In this document: in pieces, positions 59,693-64,000 of the stretch
How the letters are laid out: the number at the start of each line of letters is the position of its first letter
How positions within the stretch are numbered: the stretch's first letter is position 1
Assembly: GCA_034420695.1 (NCBI GenBank)
Contig: DAOULB010000006.1
Span: 62,001-126,000 of the forward strand
Direction: 5' to 3'
DNA: 64,000 nucleotides
From: Io17-Chloro-G2 sp034420695
Lineage (GTDB): Bacteria > Chloroflexota > Dehalococcoidia > Lucifugimonadales > UBA3495
Program-made: the position numbers and the translations under genes
The notes under the pieces: generated by a model
What the model was told of the DNA's origin: nothing
The model's database searches: none
Seen by the model: only the letters and a program-made list of their open reading frames with translations

Positions 59693-60293
59693 CGTGCCAA
59701 CATGGCTATGAGGAACCCCTAGAGGGTCTCTCAAGTATCAAGTTGCCTTAAATGGAGGCGCAGCAGCAGTCGGGAAACTCGTGCAAATGAAGCCGATTTG
59801 CATAGTTTCTCCATGTTTGAATTAGGCCACGAGCGGATTGACCACCGGCTCTTGGCTGTTGCACATTTCGATAGCTTTGGCCATTTGAGACCTGTCAAAT
59901 GATTAGGAATCCAACTACTAGACCTTAGCCGGGAATGTCAACTGCTCGAACAAATTGGCTAAACTGTGGCTTCCAATTGTAAGGAGGCCTTCCTTTAATG
60001 GATTGGGCTGACCACTGCCACATTACATCGTTCGAGTCCACCACGGTGGCGCGTTATAATCCAAGCCAAGCGGTAGCGATAGCTCCCGACCCATGCGCAG
60101 TGGATGTTGCACGCCGCGCGTGAGGGAGAACCGGAGTGGCACTCCTAGATTCCAAGGGGCAGGCCCATCTGATTAAGTTCAGGAATCGTCTCCACACGCC
60201 GGACCAGAAGCCACGGAGGCATATGGGTGAACTGCGCCGTTAGCACCGTTGCCGTGGGAGAAAATGTAGTTTTGGGAGGCTTTCGAGCGGGTG
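59693..60293. other. Gap without recognisable gene
   Basis: 600 bp of lower GC content between the integrase pseudogene and the DUF1326 gene. I found no tRNA copy or obvious attachment-site duplicate here. Confidence 0.4.
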
Positions 60294-60896
60294 TCAGCCC
60301 TCGAAGCGGAACGCGCCCTGGATGGCGTTGTGGTTTTCCAGGCTAATGTCCCAGCCCAGTTGCGGCACCGAGGACGTCCAGTGGGTCGCCCGGGAAACGT
60401 AGGCTGGGCTGCCCGGAATAGTGGTGTGGATGCTGTCGTTCAGCGTGGTTCCATCGCCGTCGGGGCCGCAGCAGGGCTCCATGTCGGCCGACACCGCGTT
60501 GCCGATGCGGAGGATGCCCCGGCCTTCGACCACGGTGCATTCCATCGGCTCTTCCCGCGCCTCCACCAGGGTTCCGACCAGGCCGGCCATCTCTGCAAGG
60601 GCGACGCCCAGTTCGCCGTTGAACGCCTCCGTCAATGCGTTCTGCTGCTCGGGAGTCGCCCGGTCGTCAAGCACTTGCACGCAGCGATAATCGCCGTCCA
60701 GCACGTTGCCCGCTATATGCAGCAGTTGCGCCACCGACATCCCGGACACGTCGATTCCCTGGATGTCGCCCCGTTCGATGAGGTAGGCGACTACCGAGTC
60801 GTACGTGCCGTTGTGCGGGTCTTCGCCAATCCAGCAAGGGCAGAGGACCTTGCACTCGCAGACTTCCAGCGGTTGACCTTCGAGCGTGTATGACAT
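60294..60896 (-). CDS. DUF1326 domain-containing protein
   Basis: 200 residues. The N-terminal cysteine cluster EVCECKVLCPCW and the C-terminal domain with CCGPDGDGTTLND and SRATHWTSSVPQLGWDIS are family features. DUF1326 genes usually sit beside DUF2182 membrane-protein genes, as here (25 bp away). The cysteines may bind metal. The function is unknown. Confidence 0.85.
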   Translation of the reverse strand: MSYTLEGQPLEVCECKVLCPCWIGEDPHNGTYDSVVAYLIERGDIQGIDVSGMSVAQLLHIAGNVLDGDYRCVQVLDDRATPEQQNALTEAFNGELGVALAEMAGLVGTLVEAREEPMECTVVEGRGILRIGNAVSADMEPCCGPDGDGTTLNDSIHTTIPGSPAYVSRATHWTSSVPQLGWDISLENHNAIQGAFRFEG

Positions 60897-60921
60897 CGGT
60901 CACCGCCTTTGTTGTGGCTCA

Positions 60922-61680
60922 CTAATTCGCCAAATAACCCTGTGCCCCGGTCGTCAAGCCAACGACGAGCAGCACAAGGCCCAGCGGAGTGGCCAGTCGC
61001 CGCCCCCCTCCCCCCGGCAAGTTCTTCTCAATCACCATGACTGTGCCCAGCGCAATCATCCACAAAATGCTGCCCAATCCCACGGCAAACATCACCAACA
61101 TCAGGGACCAGCAACATCCGACGCACCATGCGCCGTGGTCCAACCCAACGCGCAGGGACTGAATTTCCCGGCTCCCTCGTCCGGTCCGGCGCCGGGTGAT
61201 AAAGCTCAAGGGGGCGCGGCACCGGTCCAGGCAGGCGTATTTCCATTGCGTGAAGTGGTAGGCTCCGGCTGCCAAGAGTACTGTCACACTCACCGCCCAC
61301 ACATTAGCGGACAGCCAGTCCAGCGCGTTCACCAGCCGGTGCAACGCAACATCCCCCGGCCAAACCGCCGCACCGAATACGGACCACACCACCATATACC
61401 CGAAGACCAGTAGCAGAGTCAGCCAAGCTCCGTCCTTTCGTCGTCTGGTCAACCTCCGAAATAGGGCGACCATCGGGATAGCAATAGGAAGCATCATCGC
61501 TGATGTCATCAAGACCCACCCTGCTATAAATAGTAGGAACGCTGTGGCGTCCAAAGACTCACCATGACCGTGCACGTGGCCTACGCCCAACCGCCCCCAC
61601 AACCAAAGGCCCAGCCAAGACAGGACCGCCACCCCGAGTAGGGTCGAAACTAAGATCCGATTTTCCCGCGAACCCGTCAC
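60922..61680 (-). CDS. DUF2182 integral membrane protein
   Basis: About 252 residues with six or seven membrane segments. The family segments are WVLMTSAMMLPIAIPMV near residue 55 and GAWCVGCCWSLMLVMFAVG near 190, the latter with cysteines and a nearby HG possibly binding metal. The GTG at 61680 follows the upstream stop by 13 bp; an ATG at 61725 would overlap the upstream gene by 32 bp. Partner of DUF1326. The family is described as a predicted metal-binding membrane protein. Confidence 0.82.
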   Translation of the reverse strand: MTGSRENRILVSTLLGVAVLSWLGLWLWGRLGVGHVHGHGESLDATAFLLFIAGWVLMTSAMMLPIAIPMVALFRRLTRRRKDGAWLTLLLVFGYMVVWSVFGAAVWPGDVALHRLVNALDWLSANVWAVSVTVLLAAGAYHFTQWKYACLDRCRAPLSFITRRRTGRGSREIQSLRVGLDHGAWCVGCCWSLMLVMFAVGLGSILWMIALGTVMVIEKNLPGGGGRRLATPLGLVLLVVGLTTGAQGYLAN

Positions 61681-61693
61681 TTTATCAGTCCGA

Positions 61694-62173
61694 TCATTGG
61701 ATTCCCTCGTACCAGCCCGCCGCAAAGAACGCGTCGCCGCTTCTCACCACCCAAGAGTGCTTCGGCGCCGGCGCGTTGCCCTCGGCCGGATTCTCAAACG
61801 TGTAATTTACCCACTTGCCGGCTTCGGTTGCAGTCATCATCTCAGGCCCGAACTCGTACCCATTGATGTCCGTGCGCAGTTCCTCGAAAAAGCTCTGCCC
61901 AACGAACTTCCCGTCAAAGCGGGCAATTATCTCCCCGGTGTCGTCGAAAACGAAAACGTACCATTCCCCATCCCGACTTGCTGGGCTGTTGTAGTAAGCC
62001 AGCATCGCGTCTCGTCCATCCTTTTTGTACCGTTCCACCGCCTCCGCTACCAGATGCTGGGTGTAGGCTGCCGGGTCGGACTTGTCGGCGGAGTTGGTTC
62101 CACAAGCCAGAGCTGCCAGCAAAAAGGCCAGTGATATCGCCATCATCATGCGAGCAATCAGGGTTCCGTTCAT
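61694..62173 (-). CDS. Cache-domain lipoprotein
   Basis: 159 residues. A lipoprotein signal peptide ends in LLAALAC near residue 24. The rest is a single extracytoplasmic cache-like domain (DGEWYVFVFDDTGEIIARFDGKFVGQ and GKWVNYTFENPAEG), a fold that normally senses small ligands in receptors. Here it is free-standing, without a signalling domain. It is first of a three-gene minus-strand operon with DUF2182 and DUF1326, so it may be a binding accessory of that membrane system. Confidence 0.8.
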   Translation of the reverse strand: MNGTLIARMMMAISLAFLLAALACGTNSADKSDPAAYTQHLVAEAVERYKKDGRDAMLAYYNSPASRDGEWYVFVFDDTGEIIARFDGKFVGQSFFEELRTDINGYEFGPEMMTATEAGKWVNYTFENPAEGNAPAPKHSWVVRSGDAFFAAGWYEGIQ

Positions 62174-62276
62174 CGTGGCCCTCCTTTTGCATGGGAATTA
62201 TATACTTGATTACCCAACCTAGCGGCTAGAGATAAAGCTGCTCAATCATAGTTAGCGACAGCCCCCGGCATCAACC

Positions 62277-62288
62277 GGGGGGGGGGGG
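62277..62288. repeat. Poly-G tract of 12
   Basis: Twelve consecutive G residues lie about 30 bp before the left end of the IS3-type element. Such tracts are prone to length errors in sequencing and to slippage in cells. Confidence 0.6.
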
Positions 62289-62315
62289 CGTTGTCTGAGG
62301 TGAACCCGGAAAGTC

Positions 62316-63605
62316 GGACAGGTAGCTAAGTGAGAGTCCCGCTCCTAAGCTAAGGACAGCGGTTGCTGTCGGGAAGGAGGGGGAAATGTCGAAAGGACAA
62401 AGGAAGTTCAGCCCGGCTTTCAAAGCCAATGTGGGACTGGAGGCGGTTAAGGGACAGAAGACGGTGGCCCAACTGGCCGCCAGGTATGAAGTCCATCCCG
62501 GGCATATTCAGGCTTGGAAAAAGGCTCTTGTGGAGGGCGCTTCCGGCGGCTTCGGCAACGGCCAGGAACAGAAGGCCAAGAACGACGCCGCCCTGGTCGC
62601 CCGGCTGTACCAGGAGATCGGCCAGCTCAAGGTGGAGCGGGATTTCTTGGCGGAGAGGTCCGGTCCATGAGTCCAGCCCGGCGGCGGCAGATGGTGGACC
62701 GGGAACATCCGAAGCTGCCGATAATGCGGCAGTGCGCTCTGCTGGGCGTCAGCCGTTCCAGCGTCTACTACCGTCCCAGGACGGCCTCGGAAGAGGACCT
62801 GTTCCTGATGGGCGAGATCGACCGGCAGTACCTGGAGACCCCCTTCTACGGGTCGAGGCGGATGAGGGCCTGGCTGGAGAGGCGGGGGATACGCGTGAAC
62901 CGGAAGCGGGTGCAGCGGCTGATGCGGGTCATGGGGCTAAGGGCCATCTACCGGAAGCCCGGCACCAGCAGGTCTACGCCGGGGGCCAAAGTCTATCCCT
63001 ACCTGTTGAGCAAGGCCAGTATCACCCGGCCCAACCAGGTGTGGGCGGCGGACATAACCTACCTGCCCATGGCCCGGGGGTTCCTCTACTTGGTGGCCAT
63101 CATGGACTGGCACAGCCGGTACGTGGTGGCCTGGCGGCTGTCCAACACCCTGGAGACCGGCTTTTGCACCGAGGTGCTGGAGGAAGCGCTGGGTAAGGGC
63201 AAGCCGGAGGTGTTCAACACCGACCAGGGGAGCCAGTTCACCAGCCTGGAGTTCACCCAGGTGCTGCAGGACCGGGGCGTGAGGATCAGCATGGACGGGA
63301 GGGGGCGCTACTCCGACAACATCTTCGTGGAGAGGCTGTGGCGGACGGTGAAGTACGAAGAGGTGCACCTGAAGGCTTACGCCGACGCCCGCGAAGCCGG
63401 CAGGGAACTGGGGGACTATTTCCGGTTCTACAACCATCTGAGGCCCCATCAGGCCTTGGGCTACCGGACGCCGGCCGAGGTGTTCCACGGGGAGCTGGGA
63501 GTTCTGGAGGAGGAACCCAACGAAAGGAGGTGTCCACCGAAAACAAGGTCAGACCTACTGGCAGGAGGGCCGGGATTCTCACTTAGCTCTGCCTTGATTC
63601 TGTCC
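62316..63605 (+). mobile_element. IS3-family insertion sequence
   Basis: About 1.3 kb with overlapping orfA and orfB. Clear inverted repeats at 62324-62341 and 63571-63588 match at 17 of 18 bases (AGCTAAGTGAGA...CCCG). Outside them GGACA and TGTCC also form a short inverted pair that would extend the ends to 62316 and 63605. I cannot identify a target-site duplication, so the exact ends are uncertain. Confidence 0.8.
62386..62670 (+). CDS. IS3-family transposase OrfA
   Basis: 94 residues. The helix-turn-helix KTVAQLAARYEVHPGHIQAWKK and the C-terminal leucine-zipper-like region LVARLYQEIGQLKVERDFL are typical of IS3 OrfA. The ATG follows GGAGGGGG. Its stop overlaps the orfB start in an ATGA arrangement. 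Confidence 0.92.
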   Translation: MSKGQRKFSPAFKANVGLEAVKGQKTVAQLAARYEVHPGHIQAWKKALVEGASGGFGNGQEQKAKNDAALVARLYQEIGQLKVERDFLAERSGP

Positions 63606-63611
63606 AAATAA
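62667..63611 (+). CDS. IS3-family transposase OrfB (DDE)
   Basis: 314 residues. An N-terminal HTH_21-type domain covers residues 15-95. The rve catalytic domain has Asp in WAADITYLP near 124, Asp in FNTDQGSQFTS near 184 and Glu in NIFVERLWRTVKYEEV near 220. All three acids are present, so the element may be active. The start ATG overlaps the orfA stop by 4 nt; the open frame reaches further upstream within orfA. The last codons run across the right inverted repeat and end just outside it. Confidence 0.93.
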   Translation: MSPARRRQMVDREHPKLPIMRQCALLGVSRSSVYYRPRTASEEDLFLMGEIDRQYLETPFYGSRRMRAWLERRGIRVNRKRVQRLMRVMGLRAIYRKPGTSRSTPGAKVYPYLLSKASITRPNQVWAADITYLPMARGFLYLVAIMDWHSRYVVAWRLSNTLETGFCTEVLEEALGKGKPEVFNTDQGSQFTSLEFTQVLQDRGVRISMDGRGRYSDNIFVERLWRTVKYEEVHLKAYADAREAGRELGDYFRFYNHLRPHQALGYRTPAEVFHGELGVLEEEPNERRCPPKTRSDLLAGGPGFSLSSALILSK

Positions 63612-63613
63612 CC

Positions 63614-63765
63614 GGCTCTTCCGCAAGTTTGGTGAAGGTGACCAAAATTAGGCGCGGGTGGCCACGGCATTAAGGGATGACGGGCATGTGACCGATCGGT
63701 TCGGTCCCTATTTTCGCTTATTTGTCGAGCTTTTTCGGAATCATCACCAAAAGTGCGGAAGAGCC
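63614..63765. mobile_element. 152-bp MITE with 22-bp terminal repeats and 8-bp target duplication
   Basis: Terminal inverted repeats at 63614-63635 and 63744-63765 match at 20 of 22 bases (GGCTCTTCCGCA...TTTGGTGA). The element is flanked by identical AAATAACC at 63606-63613 and 63766-63773. No coding capacity. GGCTCTTCC-type ends and 8-bp duplications are typical of ISL3-family elements, so it is probably an ISL3-mobilised MITE. Confidence 0.85.
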
Positions 63766-63900
63766 AAATAACCGGGTCCACTTCAGCCACAAGTCAGGCA
63801 GTCAATCGGTCCAGGTGGCCCACTTTACCTCCGCCGATTACACTTTGAAGGCCGGGGTCAAAACAAGCGGGTTGTCAGATGTCAAAGTCATGGCCAATAG

Positions 63901-64000
63901 CTACGCTGACTCGGCAACTAGGGGTCCGCCCGGACGGGCTCGGAACGCTCGCTTGCTCCCGAGGCGTTCAGGGCCATCACGATGTAGAGGTGGCCGGTAC
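63901..64000 (-). CDS. C-terminal fragment of an FN3-like protein (cut by window edge)
   Basis: The minus-strand frame open from the right edge to a TAG at 63901 encodes about 32 residues, GHLYIVMALNASGASERSEP and beyond. The alternating Y-x-V-x-A-x-N, then G-x-S-x-x-S pattern is that of the last strands of a fibronectin type III domain. The rest of the gene lies outside the window. Confidence 0.5.
   Translation of the reverse strand, partial: YRPPLHRDGPERLGSKRAFRARPGGPLVAESA

Noticed and set aside
59990..60050. tRNA-like T-arm (GTTCGAGTCC)
   Set aside because: No matching acceptor or anticodon stem is present around it.
54951..64000. Second copy of the tRNA-Arg 3' end as attachment site
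   Set aside because: I looked for the TTCGAATCCTGCCTGGGAC core on the plus strand and did not find it in the window.

Overview
The window comes from a high-GC bacterium, most likely a Chloroflexota of the Dehalococcoidia/SAR202 type. Three things point there. A tmRNA gene encodes the proteolysis tag GEREFALAA, close to the GERE-type tag I recall for Dehalococcoides. Five luciferase-like flavin monooxygenases, four of them tandem paralogs, recall the paralog expansions described for SAR202. A MmgE/PrpD protein, an acyl-CoA carboxylase and several hydrolases fit an oxidative, organic-carbon-degrading lifestyle. Many genes start with TTG or GTG. The lineage call is an inference from these features.

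Layout. 0-13.6 kb holds catabolic and housekeeping genes: MmgE/PrpD, a flavin monooxygenase, holA, an oligopeptide-type ABC ATPase with a PHP protein, then ftsK, RNase J, a uracil-DNA glycosylase, acpP-nusB-fabD, rpmF and a DUF177 gene. 13.8-18.5 kb carries a DUF1800/DUF1501/NHL-repeat trio and a GOLPH3-like gene. 18.6-25.9 kb holds an orphan STAS protein, an acyl-CoA carboxylase operon with its alpha subunit on two genes, and an Hsp20 operon divergent from an HspR-like regulator, with an operator over near-consensus promoters. 26.1-31.8 kb is one signalling operon: STAS antagonist, receiver-PP2C phosphatase, anti-sigma kinase, branched-chain-amino-acid-type binding lipoprotein and membrane histidine kinase. 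32.3-40.7 kb has an MMPL transporter, a DUF2236 oxygenase, hydrolases, an ACP-Sfp pair, tmRNA and a membrane-anchored hypothetical protein.

40.8-52.6 kb is the most distinctive stretch. An array of 13 helically phased GGACAA-type units precedes four tandem flavin monooxygenases. Next come a metallo-beta-lactamase-fold protein and a peroxiredoxin-like gene whose active-site cysteine codon is an in-frame TGA. That TGA is followed by a 17-nt hairpin in the position of a bacterial SECIS element, so it is a candidate selenoprotein. A mycothiol-type isomerase, a TPP enzyme and an MFS transporter follow.

52.8-64 kb is accessory. A tRNA-Arg(TCT) is followed by a tyrosine recombinase, an XRE regulator, a short AlpA-like gene, a transposase-like ORF that has lost catalytic acids, and a frameshifted P4-type integrase. 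A DUF1326/DUF2182/cache-lipoprotein operon lies between these and an IS3-family element, beside which sits a 152-bp MITE with a perfect 8-bp target duplication. A fragment of an FN3-like protein runs off the right edge.
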